A stretch of DNA of 64,000 nucleotides. Origin: Coleophoma eucalyptorum. Taxonomy: Eukaryota > Ascomycota > Leotiomycetes > Helotiales > Dermateaceae. The stretch's first letter is position 1. Every line of letters starts with the position of its first letter. Positions 1 to 13,507 of this stretch are shown piece by piece. The position numbers and the translations under genes were made by a program. The notes beneath the pieces were generated by a model. That model did no database searches, had not been told where the DNA came from, and saw nothing but the letters and a program-made list of their open reading frames with translations. The DNA lies in NCBI GenBank assembly GCA_026120035.1, contig JALRME010000011.1:186001-250000 (forward strand), read 5' to 3'.

Positions 1-1512
1 TGTCGTCGTAGTTGGCCCAGATCTCAGTGTAGTTCATATGATCGCGTTGCACCATCTTGATATTGGTCTCTAGTGCTTTTTGGACTATCCGTCGATGGCA
101 TCCTCGTACTTCTTTGTTCGTACCTGTTATGGTAGTCATTATGTTATCGAACTCGATACCGCACGCTTCTGTCTTGGCATCCAATTGCTCCTTGAAGGCA
201 GGATTCTTTTCCTCGAGGATGTAGTGCTCCTTGCAGAGGATTTCTGACACTTCTTTGTTAAAAACTTCATTACTATTAGAACATTGACTTAAAGAAGAAG
301 ATCAGCGTCAAACCTACAGCGCTCAAGGGTAGCTCTCCATTTCTTGCACTCTGGGTAAAACTGGTGGCCAAAAATAAGATCTCTGAGGAGATAGGCCAGA
401 AGTCCACGTGTGAAAATGAAGGGGTCAGGGAAGACAATCTTTGGGTTGGACAGCTGTGTAGCGATCTTTATATGTTCAGGTACTCCAAAAATTTCCCGAA
501 TAGCTTTGACTAGCTTCGGGTGTGCCGATTGCTCATCCTTCATGAATGGTTGTTGCTCAAGGTTCAACTTCAAGATATTTCGCTCTTGTGTGTAAGCATT
601 TCGACAAATAGACTCGCCCATGGTCTTGAGCTCCATGTTCATTTTCTGGTCTGGAAAATAGTCGTCATGGTGTTTTGTGGGGATGGTGTCAGGATGGACA
701 TCTTTCGCCTGGCAACGATGATACAATCCTATGTTAGTTCCTGGATTTGCCAGCCGTACGGGAGCTCGAGGGTTAGGGTCATTTCCACCGTTACTTTCGC
801 TATCTGAAATAAGGTCCTGGGCTTGCTCCTCCCGAGAAACACCACCCAAAGGCGATGTTTTGCTCAGAGGTTGGTTCTGCTTTCGATGATTGCTCTTTAT
901 CTTAACTCGTACGATTCGGCGTTGCTGGACCACGTCCTGGCTATGATTCTTTGGTCGTTCTCGGGTGGACGTCTCCTGGACTTGAGGTCGCTTATTCTGG
1001 AGCTCCTCACTCTCTTCAGAGAATGCTCTCTTTCTTGTACCAAAATTGGACCCTGAACCGAACGCAGGAAGTAAGGTTCTGGAGCCTTGATATCCTTGTG
1101 GTCCTTGTGATTCTGGCACTTCAGAACTCTCTCTTCGTGGTTTCGAATCGCCGAATCCAAGGTGGCTCTCTTGCGTGACGCACTTCTTGGTACCAGCAGT
1201 TAGGCGAGATTGCTTGCGAGTTGCTTGAGTATTCTGTGATCCTCCTTCTCTCTTCCATTTCAAAGACCCCGAGATGCTCTCTTCTGTGGCCTGTCCATAT
1301 GATTGTTCATCGCTCGACGTTTCTTGAAATGTACTGTCAGTGTCATTTTCTTCCTTAGGTTGGTACCGTGGAGCAGCTTTTTGCGAAGCACCAGTGGCAC
1401 TATCCAAATGCTTGTTCTTAATGTGACATGCCAAGCTGGACTTTAATTTGTATTTCTTGTCACATTTGTCGCAATGAAAGGCTTTTTCGTCTTGAGGGGA
1501 GTTGGAGCTCAT
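1..1512 (-). CDS. C2H2 zinc-finger protein, partial (runs off left edge)
   Basis: Reading leftward from the ATG at 1512-1510, the protein has one clear C2H2 finger near its N-terminus (Cys14, Cys17, His30, His35, spacing C-x2-C-x12-H-x4-H). A long low-complexity Ser/Gln/Lys/Arg-rich region follows, and then a more ordered segment. An in-frame ATG nine codons upstream (1539) is possible, but the downstream start leaves a normal N-terminus. The first open frame stops at 289. A 53-nt intron on 265-317 (donor GTAGGT, acceptor AAG) restores an open frame that continues to base 1, so the C-terminus lies outside the window. A nucleic-acid-binding role is inferred only from the finger. The intron is inferred from frame continuity; its acceptor is not strong. 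Confidence 0.7.
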
Positions 1513-1539
1513 GATAGCGTCTTCCCTTGGAAACTTCAA

Positions 1540-2072
1540 GGTTGAGTGATCTTTGATGAAAAGACTTGGCGAGGGGGAAGGTTTCGAGAATGTTGGAAGG
1601 CTTGGGCTCTTAACTTCTAGAGCAAATTAGCAAGATAATAAAAAGAAGTACACCAGTGGATTGTCTATACTTTTAGGGGACATGAAAAGGTTGGAGCCTG
1701 GCTGTGTTTTCTTCCTTGTTTGTGTTAGAAATCTAGGAAGAAGAAGTCAAGAGAAAGTCAAATTTCTTTGTTCAAGTGGCACCCTTTCAAAGGCTTTAAC
1801 CGTGCCGACAATTGCTACTGTTGTGCATACTCAACTACAATACCAAGCGTGCTATTTAACTTCACCAATATGCCACATGAAAAACCAAAGCATAGAAGCG
1901 CGTGATACAATAAAGAAACTCAACTTCAACACTCGCGACTTACGTCGGTTCTCGACAATACACGCATGGAAGTGCATCTTTCAATATCGCAACTTGCTTA
2001 ATTCCTGACAATACCAAGCAGGGATCGAACGTGGCTGCCTACAAAATCCCTAGCAATAGGATCAGCTTCGAC
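1540..2072. other. Intergenic, divergent promoter region
   Basis: This interval separates the divergent C2H2 gene and HSP70-like gene and is AT-rich. A 115-codon open frame at 1661-2008 shows no recognisable domain. Around 2021-2045 there is a GGGATCGAAC stretch resembling the T-loop of a minus-strand tRNA, but no T stem or cloverleaf forms. Confidence 0.4.
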
Positions 2073-4519
2073 ATGGAAGCTGAGATTCAACACCGAAGCT
2101 CAGGCAGTGCTTCGCAACAACCGGGTCAGTATTCTTAGAGACCTCGGTATAAGTTTTGAATCTTCTAACATTCTGTTCAGATAGAGAGGCACTAGTAGTC
2201 GGTATTGATTTAGGAACCACTCGAGTTGTGGTTACGTTCGCGCTCGAAGTTCCCAATGATAACACTCGTAAAATCCAGATTGCCCGGTACTGGTTTGGAT
2301 CGTACAGTAATCTGGAATATCCTTCTACGGATCTTCTTTATTCCTATGGCAAAGATGTTCCTCACACAGGCCCCCAAGTCAAATTTCACCTCCAAGACGC
2401 AAATGTTGATATGAAGCGTTATTTCCACATGTGGAAACTGTTGTTTCATGGCCCTATGGGCGATGAGTCTATCATACACTTCCAAGCCGATTTAACAGGG
2501 CGCCTGGCGAATATGGGGAAGACTAAGTACGATCTCCTAGATGATTTGGTTAACGTTCTATACGAAGATATTTTTGTCTCAGGGATCAAGCGTCCTTGCT
2601 ATCTCGAGAGACGATTATCCCCTCGACGCTTGGAGCAACTTGAAATCAAGGTAGTGATCACCACACCTCCTGGACGTTTGGTTCTGGAGCATGAAGCCTT
2701 GGTTAAAGCCTTTGAGCGACGACCGGTTGCGAAAGGCAATGTTTATCTGGAATCCGAAACCAACGCAATGCTGTGTGGCTGGGTATTCGGCGATGACATG
2801 CACAAATTCGAGGTGAGGCTGCCTCATTTCTTAAGAAATTCGAAGCACTGACATCTCATTAGACTGGCCAACGATATCTCGTTGTAGATGGAGGCGGTGG
2901 AACATGTGTAAGCATAAAATTATAGGCAAACAGTTACGAAACTAACTAGTTGCGATAGTGCCTTACTCAGTTTCGCGTGGTCACAACTCATCCCATTCAA
3001 TTTGCCCAGGAATTCGTGAGCCAAAGTAAATTCACTTACGTACGGCTCTTAGCTTTTGCTAATCTTTTGTAGGTATCCTTTGCGGGTCGGAGACAATCTC
3101 AGAGGCATATCAGCAGAACATAGATAGGAGGCTAGCTGCGAATTATCCGAATAGAGCACGTACACTACAGGAGATGCGATATCGATTTGATGAGCGCTGC
3201 AAAAATGTCTTTGGCTATGAAGCCTTCCTTGATGGCTATTGCGATCCGCATATTGAACTGCCCGTGACCTAGTAAGTCTGAAATCTCGGTTCCCTCTTAT
3301 ATCTTGGCCTAAATTTTCCTAGCTATGAATTACGGGATCTCTTTAACACTCCCTTAAAGAAGCTTGTAGACGCAACTACAGCGCATCTGAATCCGCAGGC
3401 CCCTGCTGATGTAAGTGCACTACCAACGGCAGCCTTGATCTCAGAATTTCTTCTGATACTCTTTAGTTCATCGTAATCGGTGGTGGACTATTTGAAAATT
3501 GTAAGTAAGCCTATTTTCATAGACGTATGTGCGAGATACCTCTCTCAGACTTGATCCATGCACCCCTCTGTATCTTTTAATGATCCGCACATACTAATAC
3601 AGTATTTGTAGTTTACATAAGAGAGCGCTTTCAAAACGAGTTCAACAGCCAAGTGACATTTATACAGCTTTCGAACGAGTAGACCCCTCATGCATAACCT
3701 TCCTGCTTCCCCGGCTAACTCCTAGACAGCAAGTCACATATTGCGAGAGGAGCTGTACTAGCTCATATGAACAAGGATTTCATCGGAAGATACGTTGCTC
3801 AGCATAGTATCGGGATCATAACTCGACGAGAAGTGGATGACCGTATGGAGCATCATCCACTCTACCATGAGCTCTTGATCAGCAGAGACGCAAACGATAC
3901 TGTTCGCTTTCTAACTGTAGAGTGGCTCATCAGAAAGGTGCGTATCACCTGATGCGCCCCAAGAGGCTATTCTCCGTCCTAACTGTGGGAACAGGGTGAG
4001 GAAGTTGACTCAAGACATGAACTATCTTCAGGAAAGTGTTATGATAGTGCTCGCGAAGTTATATTCTACCCTGACGAAGACAGCCATCCAAGATTCGAGG
4101 ATTTCGTTGTCACCATTGATGTCGACCCTGGAGTCGACGACTATACCGCGTGTATTGGGGATGACAACGCTTTAGAGCTGGTTGATTTCGATGGCAAGAC
4201 AATTGCAGTTCTCAGAAATCTCACCGTGCTTAAGTGGCGCCCTCAGGATATCTTGCCTACTCTGGCATATCTCGAGTACATTCCATCGAAGCAGGTCAAG
4301 GAGGAAGACGCCGGCTCAATGGGCTATAACATAATCAAGCTCAACTGGATCGTTCAATCCGGTTTGCTCATGAAGTTTACATTAAAGGTCTACAACTACG
4401 GCATCACTCGATCAGACGGCTCTATGGATTACAGAACCAAGCTACTTTATAGTGCCAAGGCACCATTTTCAAAGTTAATGGTCTCCATGGGCTTATCTAA
4501 TGCCTTTGACATGGTATAG
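2073..4519 (+). CDS. HSP70-like (actin-fold ATPase) protein, ten exons
   Basis: Exons: 2073-2124, 2181-2812, 2863-2907, 2959-3025, 3073-3271, 3323-3410, 3467-3500, 3603-3678, 3730-3937, 3995-4519, giving 641 aa. The HSP70/actin ATPase signatures appear in order: the phosphate-1 loop GIDLGTT (residues 25-31), a connect-1-like stretch VYLESETNAM, the phosphate-2 loop DGGGGT, the adenosine motif VIGGGLFEN and the late helix HIARGAVLA. No canonical HSP70 substrate-binding domain or EEVD tail is seen. It therefore fits the HSPA12-like 'HSP70 family' proteins that are expanded in filamentous fungi; substrates of these proteins are mostly unknown. Exon lengths sum to a multiple of three and all junctions are GT-AG. 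Confidence 0.85.
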
Positions 4520-6770
4520 ATATTTATAGTGTACGACAGATGAGACAGAATTTATGTAAACAAGGAGTTGCCGGCTGAAATGAGCCATCTCAGTTGCTTT
4601 CTATCGCTAGTGTGTGCAAAAACCAGTGTCTGAAAATATCCACTACTAAAGAGTTGTTTGTGTTTTGAACACTCAACCCTGATTTGGTGACTCGAACAGT
4701 AAAACGGTTGATTAGCTGAACCATCTCAAAATCCCAGTAGCTAGAATAACCTTGCCTGAATGCAGTCCATAAATCAAGGTAGGAAGTAAGTGAGCAAATA
4801 CGTGGATGGACATGCGGTAGCAGATCGAAAGGAGGGATGGGGCCTTAAGCGAGACCAAATCTGATTTTGGTTGGATAAAAGTCCATGTTCACGTTCATAC
4901 TCTGTTTTTCTGATCAGATAAGAAAGTCTAGCAACACTCTGTGGCTCATAATCAGGATTCTAACTTCATGCATGTAATCAAGTTATAAAGGACCAGCTAC
5001 CCAGTGGCAGCGCAGCGAAGTACGAGCGGCCTAAGTATGAGCGCAAATGAAGTCTGGTTGACTATGACCAACACCACGCATGGCGGCGCAAGTCGAAGTG
5101 GAGGGCGAAGAAGGCCATAGGTACGAAGTGTTTTATGTTCGAAATAAATAACAAACTCTAACCAAGTCATAGGATTGCAAAGTTAAAGTCGGAGTTCCGA
5201 AATAAGTATCCAGTCTATAAGCTATCCATTATGCAGGAACGCCGCGGGGCTCTGCAACGTTATGTACCTGTATCTGCAAAAAGCCTTGTGCCGCAACATC
5301 CAACATCCATGAGGCTCTACAAATGAGACGTAAGGTCGCGGAACGAAGCCGCGCAGTGCAGTATTCTTGTACGTTATGTCCGAAGAAAGAGTACGTAGAG
5401 ATGCATCGAGATCAATGAATGGGGTAGAGGACAGGCATGGGAAGTAAGCCGTGGGTCGTCGCATGGCTCAGCTCGGCGCGGCGCTCAATCATTGCGAGGT
5501 ATATATGAAGACATGTCTGCTCTTGTGTCAAGATCTTGATTCCCGAATCCCTCTTCGTATTCGACTGAAGCTGCTCGTACTCCGACCATCACTTTTGCCA
5601 AGGCCGGAGAGATAGGATAGGATGTCCACATCGACTGGCATACATAAGAGCAATAATGGTCCTGCTTGGCACTGTTCAGCGGTGGCATTCAAGCGCTGAC
5701 CACGAATATGCGCAACGACTTTCTACCACATGGATCCTTTCCTTTAGTATCTCGAACTCCATCGCCTTACAGTAGGCGGTGTATGCTGCTGAAGATCGAC
5801 AGCGTGCTGGTGGCCAATCGTCCGAATCCGACGTTGCTCTCCTTCTGTCGGCGTTTGAAGGGCGACGCAGACGAACAGTTGGGCGACGAGTTGGGCGACC
5901 ACCCACGCAAGCAACGAACCACACCGGCGAGTTACGGCAAACTATGGACAGCCAGCTTGTCGCTTTACACCGACCAATTAATCATCCCATGTCGCCTTAT
6001 CTTCCTTCTGAAGTCTAAAGATGAAGACGAGATTGCAGATGTCTCAGAAGAGCTTCGTAAAGGATAGATGCGCGTCAAGGTCCAGGGCAGCAAGGTAACC
6101 TGCACCTTTCAAACCGGCATTTTTCCGTTTCTCCAGCTGCACTGTAGTTACCCTTTGTATGGGGAAATTCCGTGATACCTCAGCCGGACCCTGATGAGGA
6201 AGATAGCACGGGTGCTATACATTGCGCAGCACGAGTCAATTAATCTTGGTTGCAGAGTGCATATTGGCTCCCAAGCATGGGGGCTAGGTAAGTGGACGTC
6301 AAAGGACCCTGCGTTTCGCTCCTCAGGGCAAAAAGCAGAAGCGATTAATGTCTTTTGTACGAAGTCAGTCGCGGCCGACTACAATCCGACAAAGATGGGA
6401 TTCGGCCGTCAAAACGTGCCCATAATGTTGACTTATCTCCACAATCTCTCTACTTGTACTCCTACGGCCTCTAGCTTGACTTTGACCCTTATCCCAGTAC
6501 TTCCACACGCGTGGAACAGGGCTATGCTACTCGATGAACATTCTGAACCTGACTGACCAACGACCTCAACTCTGTATTTCATCTTCGCCGCTCTCCCAGA
6601 ACGCTCTTCTTTTCTCCGATCTAGTCTCTCACCTGGTATAAAGCACGTGTCACGCCCTCTTTGTTTTGGTACTTTTTGAGGGTTGCGGAGAAGCGCGGAC
6701 CTCCGGCGGCCAAGTATCCCACTCTAGGAAGACCGACACAAAGGCAGAGCGAGCCTGAAAATTTGAAGCC
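4520..6770. other. Intergenic region, no convincing gene
   Basis: About 2.2 kb lies between the HSP70-like gene and the Zn-cluster regulator. Several open frames of 60-133 codons occur on both strands (for example 5666-6067 and 6194-6556), but they overlap each other, lack recognisable domains and have no supporting intron structure. A short direct repeat of GTTGGGCGAC occurs near 5879-5901. The right part is probably the regulator's promoter and leader. Confidence 0.4.
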
Positions 6771-8911
6771 ATGACGAACCAGCAAGAAGCCAACAGCAGT
6801 AATCCAGAAACCCAGGTCAATGTCGGACGTAAATACAAATCCAGAAAGGAGCGGCCGTGGGTTTAGTCCTCCAGTGCGGAATATCAAGTGTACCAGTTTG
6901 AACTGACCTTTCTTGAAGCTGCGATGCCTGTCGAAAGCGCAAGATTTGCTGCACGCGGGATGCCTTTGAAAAAGACTGCTCCCTATGCAAAACTAGAGGT
7001 GAGAGCTGCAAATACGTGCTGCCTCCAAACGTGAGGAGGAATCGCCAGCCAAATGCAAATGCCTCCATGTCACGGGTTGCCAGTAGTTCGTCAGGGACCT
7101 CGATTCCGCCAAGGCCAGTTGCAAATGCTTCGGCATCAAATCAAAGTAGCAGAACAAGCAAGCAAGCTGCCAGTGAATGGATTTGCCAGTTTGTCGGCTT
7201 GAGTGGTGATCAGGATCCATTTGTGCTACGACACTGCTCTTTCAACCATCTGAATTGCTATAAGGCCCCGGATTGGGCTTGTATCCGAGTGAAGGGGGAT
7301 ACAGATGTACCTCTTCATTTCACCGTAGGTTGTTATTCTGTAGAACGAGCGCAATGTTGAGTTTGTATAGGTTGTCCCAGACAGTCATCTGGATGCAAGA
7401 CCGGATTATTACCCCACGACAGATACAGAAGCACTAGTTGCTCCACACAGCGATGCACTTCTCCGAACATACTTCGATGTGGTTCATGTCTCCTATCCTC
7501 TCCTCGACCCTTCTCGCTTCTCCCATCCACCTAAGACGGGTGACCCTCTTGTAGCTATCATGTACAATCTGGCGGGACCCTTCTGCCAAGACGCGGAACC
7601 CTATTATAAAGATCTCTCTCACTTTGTCCATAGAGCGTATGTGCCCACAGACCTCTACCACGTGATCACCACATGTCTAACAACATTCTCCAGTTTACCA
7701 ATTGAGAGGAGGCATCCACGATTAGAAACAATCGAGGCATGTCTACTTCATGTTCAACGTCATATCGCCATACCGCGAGCTCCTACAATTCCTGGACTTT
7801 GGGGTGATGTCGGTGCAATCGTCGGCATGGCGCATGATTTAGGTCTGAATGTCGATCCATCAACCTGGAATCTGTCCCACTCAGATGCTGCTCGGCGACT
7901 ACGTATCTGGTGGGCATTATATATCCAAGACAAATGGTCTGCTCTTGGTCTCGGTAGGCCCTCGTATCTTAACGATGAGCATTGTAATGTACCCATGATC
8001 ACCATCGACCAATTTTCACATCTTGGCATCCACGATGAACCCATCGGTCTCCAACCCGCCCTTCAATTCGTCGCAATGGCGCATCTTACGACCATCCTCT
8101 CCGATCTTCTCTCTACCTTCTACACCCTTAAAGCTATGGAGCGAGTTAAGCTTCTTCCTATCGATGTACTATATCAAGTCATGGATGAGTTCCAAAGTCG
8201 CATACACAACTTCCATGAAGAGCACCTAATACAACTATATAATGTCAACACACTCCTCGATTCTTCTGGAAGCACGATACTAGCGTTCTATACTGTAGAG
8301 ATTGTCCTCTACCGAGCTATGTTGCGTTGTTTACCCATGAACGATCCCGGCTATCCCGCAATCAGAGATAATGCCAAGCAGACTCTCCTGAACATCACCT
8401 CCTTTCTCGAAAAACTGCCCGTTAGTCGCTTGCGAGCATTTTGGTGGAGTCGTAAGCAAAAATCCCAATAGCATTCCCCTGACCGTCACAATTGACATGT
8501 TTCTCTAGCAATGACGCGCATCAACTTCGCCATCGCTGGTGGTTTTGCTTTCTTTCTCCTTCTAACTTCCATCACCGACGAAGATATTGCGTTCTGGTCG
8601 TCACAGATAGAGCACTACCGCGCTCTACTGCGACTGCAGTCCATATCTTTTGATATGTGTAAGCTGGCTTGCATGCGCATGGATCTTCTGGCTGCAGGTA
8701 TGGGCGTTGACCCACCTGCACTGGATAATGGTCTGGAGGAGGGTGAAGGCGTCATTGCTGGAAATAGTGGACACAGGCAACCGACGAAGCTTACGCCGGG
8801 CAGTGCTGAGGAATGGTGAGTTCTCGTATCAGCTATCTAGTCAAAAGTAGCTGACTAACCACTCGTTGCAGGATTGCAAGGCAAGGTCACGAGGGAATGT
8901 TACATTGCTAG
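6771..8911 (+). CDS. Zn2Cys6 fungal transcription factor
   Basis: Five exons (6771-6856, 6919-7324, 7371-8451, 8509-8815, 8872-8911) encode 639 aa. The zinc binuclear cluster is complete: Cys30, Cys33, Cys40, Cys49, Cys52 and Cys59 (C-x2-C-x6-C-x8-C-x2-C-x6-C), with the basic RKRK stretch between the second and third ligands and an extra Cys39. From about residue 190 the protein reads as the fungal-specific transcription factor domain, with a YFDVVHVSYPLLDP motif and the RIWWALYIQDKW segment. The first intron (donor GTGGGT, branch CTGAC) is required to join the start exon in frame to the cluster. It is a nuclear sequence-specific activator or repressor; the target pathway cannot be told from sequence, and no biosynthetic genes adjoin it. 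Confidence 0.9.
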
Positions 8912-11900
8912 AAATTAGAATTGAAGCGATTATCATGCTTGCAGCGCAACATTGCCTTAAAGCTAACCCCAGATATTCACGAGCAATTGCAAACAAAGAG
9001 ATTCCCAGTTACTGACTTAACTTGCCTACTTAAGTATTGAACCATTTGGCTAGATCTCGCTTACACTAGTATGCGGTTTACATGGCTCTTGAGGAATTCT
9101 AATCAGTGGAGCAGGCTGTTGCCAAATGCGTTTTTTGCCTTGCTCGCTTATTCTCCACCATTTTTTGATGCTAAGAAATGGTACCAAAGGAGGTTTCATT
9201 GAAGATTATCCATGTGACAACCCAGACTATATTTACCTCATATATTTTGAATAGTATAGAGTGATCATATGAAATGTAGACAATAATGAACCCTGAGAAT
9301 TCTGAGGTATCGAAACAGGCCTATCGCGGAAAACCGTGCAGTGGCCATCTGAACACAGCTCCATCAGTATATCATGTTCTATTTGCTTCCTGACCAGCGT
9401 TAGCACTCTTTATGAACACAGTGAGGTGAGACTGCAATGCAGAAAGTTTCATTAAAGGCCTCTTGAAGTGAATGTGCTTCAAATAGAGCAATGGTGGCAG
9501 CGTGGCCAAAACAGCCATTTTATAGGGCAGACTTCTGAAATTGAGTGCCTCAGTGGTATGGTTTTCGATTTGGGGTGATTGCTGGAGTCCGATCAGTCCA
9601 TGACCTAAATAATATCTCGAAGTAATTACCCTATTACCTGCTCTGAAGGTGACATTGTAGGCTATTCAGGAAGGTGTGTTTGATTCAACTCTGCTGTAGC
9701 TTGACTAGTCTATAACTAGGAGTAAGCTTTAGAAATATTCGTAATCGTACCTGTGTTGAAGAGCAAGTATGACACTACTCTGGAAATATATGCTAATAGC
9801 TTTACTGTTTGCGTGATGTAGTCTCTAGTGAGAAAAGATAGTAACGTGAAGAGTATCGAAGTAAATCCGTAGAGCAATTTGAGGAAGACGATTGAACACT
9901 CAATACCGGGAAATATTCGTGAAGTATTGCTGCGTGAGCATCGCTAGGTGGCGTTTAAAGTGGCAATTATTAGAATGATGTGAGGATGCGCGGCTGTGGA
10001 GGCGTTGGAGGTATAGCAATGAATAGGATCTCTTTCTTGATAGGAACGTCAAAAGATGTGATCAATAAAGAACATCCCTATAAATCTGATGCGTTTATAT
10101 CCGTTATTAAACCTTGATACTAGTAAGCCTTACATAGTGAAATCAGTGAAAGTTCTCACATAGTCGTGATAGAGAATCCCCACAGGAAACACTTCTCATA
10201 GTACTCCATGCTCGTGAAATAGCTGTTTGCACTAGTCTGTACAGCTTCTCACACCCTCACAGAATGTGCACCATTGGCATTTCCTGAGCCTTCCTGGGCA
10301 ACAAAGGTAGTTGTAATCGAAAGGAAAGAACACAGCTAACAAGAGCAAGGCAGCGGGAACAAACCGGTACGGTGCCGTCGCTTATCTGCTCCTGTGCATG
10401 CTCACCGAGTAGCAGCAATAATGGCATGTTCATGGATAAAAAGCAGCTGCCCGAATCTTTCAGGCAACATCTGATGAAGATCCGTGTAAGCAGCACCATG
10501 GCGAAGTAGAGCTCGTGCACAGCATCAAACGGTTGAGTAGTTGACGGCTTGCTGCAGCTCTTGTGCAACCACAATATTGCCCCGCAAAGTTTTGATGTTG
10601 AGATATGTGGTGGCAATAATGCTTTTGGGCTTGGGCTTCTCACGATGCTGATTTCTAACACATAAAGCCCAACCTTGTTATTATTTCGCAGCAGGAGAAT
10701 CTTGAAGCTTCAATCCTATGAAACGAAATAGACTTTGCGAGACTGTCGAAGCATGCCACAAAGCCTAGGATTTAGGAAACGGGCTTCACTTCCTCATCTA
10801 TTCCTTCAAATGGTCCGATGCAAGACTGTGGTGGGGTTTTCCCTCGTCGGAGACTACCTGACGTAAAGAAAGGCAACCAATTTCTGGGGAAGAACTCTCC
10901 AAGCAATTTGGCCGGACTGGTGCCCGACGAGTTTAGACTGTATGTCAGCGGGTACGCCCGCATATCATCCTCGACTTTCATGTCTTGGAGACCTGGTTCA
11001 TGACGTTGATGCTGGGTTTGACAGCTGCCGGCAGGCCTCATTGTTTCTCGTACCTCGATTATCGAAGCTCCCAATGCCCAAAAGCCCAACGGCGGAAGAC
11101 ATCCATTATTAAAACTGCATACATCCTTGCACTTCTCCCAAACCTCAGCTGCAGAAACTCCATCAACTCGGATGAACCGGATTTTTTCTTTGTTGCGGAG
11201 GAAACCTACACCGAGATCATTGGTAAATTTAGCAAATGCAAATTACAAGTCTTCCAATATAGTACGCCGTCATTGTATTATTATAGAACTGACAAGGCTT
11301 TTGGTAACAGCATACTTTCCAATAGTGTTTCCGTGGGAGATTACTCCCGCCCACAAGAAGCTCTCCACAACCTAGAAGCCAGGGTTATGGCAGAGAGTGT
11401 CTGGCAGGTAGGCAGTCCTTCATGCGCAGTCAAGTATCATCGAAGTTCCCGACCAGAATAGCCAGTCTACCAAGATGCGGCACTGCAACACCAGGGTGTA
11501 GCAACCACTATGCATTCCCGATCCTGTACAGTCAAAGGGTGATGTTCTACTTCGTTTCTCAATGATGATAACGCGATGAGGCCTCATAAGAGAAAGAGCT
11601 GCCAACAATGATGGACTCCAGGTAAATTTGATACGTCAAATCCTCTAATGATCGGCAAGCTGGTCGACTAATTGTGACAGCTGTCCAAATTCGAGGATGC
11701 CTTGATCTGAGAGAAGTGCATAGAGTACTAGGGATCTTAAAGAGATCTTTACAGCAGATTTTCCAAAATCGACGATCACGATTGCAAGATTGTCCAGCCC
11801 AACGTGGCGACAAGTTTTAGTGCCAACGTCCAAAGATCCAAGATTGCAGGAGATGGCTTGGAAATGGGATCCTAGGCGGGACCCCCAACAAGTAAGGTTC

Positions 11901-12086
11901 ACTGCTGTTTGGCAGCCCCGATCGATATTGGCGTGTAAGCGTTGGCTCATCTCCCAGCGCTCGTGGCCCGTCGATGTGGGGTGTTCCAGACTGTGTCACT
12001 CACGATTCTGCCGCGGCGGCAGAGAGAGGAACATGGCCGTTGCGTTGCAGCGGATCCCGCACGCAAGATGCACGACACCTGCTGCA

Positions 12087-12112
12087 GAGCTGAGCTGAGC
12101 TGAGCTGAGCTG
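12087..12112. repeat. Pentanucleotide microsatellite (GAGCT)n
   Basis: Five consecutive GAGCT units, followed by a final G, are visible in the sequence. It is a short tandem repeat in a non-genic region. Confidence 0.9.
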
Positions 12113-12170
12113 CTGCCAGAATTGGGTATGGCGCGCTGCTGGGTCAACAGTTCTGCTGAGGAACGCATCG

Positions 12171-12200
12171 CCCATCACCCATCACCCATCACCCATCACC
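12171..12200. repeat. Heptanucleotide microsatellite (CCCATCA)x4
   Basis: Four perfect head-to-tail copies of CCCATCA are followed by a partial copy. It lies about 60 bp after the pentanucleotide repeat. Confidence 0.9.
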
Positions 12201-13507
12201 CCGATCGTGGGACTAGTGATCCTTTCCTCATCTGAATTAAATGTCCAGCAGAAAAGCCTTTTCTTTTCCAAATCCGGCATCCTCCCGAGCACCGGATCAA
12301 TGGGCGGGCCGAGTGCTCTCCCCAACCCATTTCCCGGAAATCCCACGCTCGCCAGAAGACCGAGACTAAACTGCGCAAGCTATTGCTCCTTCTGAATGCA
12401 CTCCTATCTGCGGCTTGGGTCGCGGGCTTGTCAGACAGTGACCTTTGCGACTTTGCAGGAGCAGCCATTGGTTGCATTGTCTCTGGTAAGGCATGAACGC
12501 GTCAATTATCACGCGTGATGAGAGCACGAAGGGTGAACCCAATCCTGATTCATGCCCGACATCATCAAGTCTCCGTCACCGCTACTCGAGCGCTTCATTG
12601 GTCTCCCAGGCCTTTCCCTGCCATTGACCTCGACATCCTGATCCAAGAATGCTGGTCGCCAGCATCCTTTTTGGCGCCTACCACGCTTATTGTCGCACAG
12701 TCGCAGCTCTTTCAGGTAGGAATAAGTGCTTGGTCAGAGGTTACAGGCTGCTGGCATGGCCCAATAATGCCCGAGGACAGCCACAAACCAGGCTGCTGTT
12801 GGAGGTCATGGACAGATTTACGGGGTCCGTCCTTGAAAGTGTCCGAAGCACATTGCTCGAAACCGATGGATTCTGTGCAGTGTTGAGTTCCTTCGACGGT
12901 CGTACTCGGTCTGTCCCACTCACTGGCGCCATCATTTTCGCCGATAGGAGATCTTCGCTGCTGCCGAACCATCATATTCAACATTGGATAATTTGCTTTT
13001 GTTCTCTCATTGTCAGGCCTGATCGTAATTGTGGCAACTTTGCTGGCATTTGTTTGCAGATCCATTTTATTGCGCCGATGGAGTCGTCTGTCAAAAGCTT
13101 CATTTAAGACTGCCAGGTCGCTGCCCCATCGCCTCGTTGGCATTCCTCCTCCAACGCGAGAGGGCTTGATCCTAGATCAATCATATAGGTTCGACGTCAG
13201 GAGTGGTCTCCCTTGAGATCTATATTACCTTGGCCGCTTCACTTTCAATCTCCGAGCGTAAAGTATCCTACGTTGTTGTCTTGAGAAGTCACTTTTTGGT
13301 CACACTTCCTCACCGCCTCGAGAAAACTCACACCGATTACATCCTTGAAAGGACCCTCTCTCTGCCACGGATCTGAACCACACATTATTTGGATTGTTCC
13401 AGGAATAAACCGCCAGCCGAGGCTTCCCAGGGCATTTCTCTTCTATCTACGTCTCCTTTGTACATTTGTCTCCTTCTGTTCCCCTTGCGACTCTTGCCGT
13501 TGATATC

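Larger units (their letters stand above)
8912..13507. other. 4.6-kb region without convincing genes
   Basis: The left part (8912-10250) is AT-rich with dense stops. Between 10257 and 13216 there are many overlapping frames of 60-158 codons on both strands (10257-10661 minus, 10772-11089 minus, 10985-11461 plus, 12649-13107 plus). None has a recognisable domain or consistent splicing. The mixture could be decayed coding sequence, but I cannot assign an ancestor. The last few hundred bases are pyrimidine-rich and look like the promoter and leader of the gene starting at 13508. Confidence 0.4.

Noticed and set aside
2021..2045. tRNA-like T-loop (GGGATCGAAC on plus) upstream of the HSP70-like gene
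   Set aside because: The flanking bases do not pair into a T stem and no D or anticodon arm could be found.
5666..6067. 133-codon plus-strand frame
   Set aside because: It overlaps equally long frames on the other strand in a GC-richer patch; no domain is recognised.
10257..12477. Cluster of medium open frames on both strands
   Set aside because: They overlap in conflicting frames, and none shows a domain or consistent splicing.
8912..13507. Subtelomeric or repeat-induced mutation island
   Set aside because: AT-richness is moderate, and I see no repeated element whose copies could be compared.
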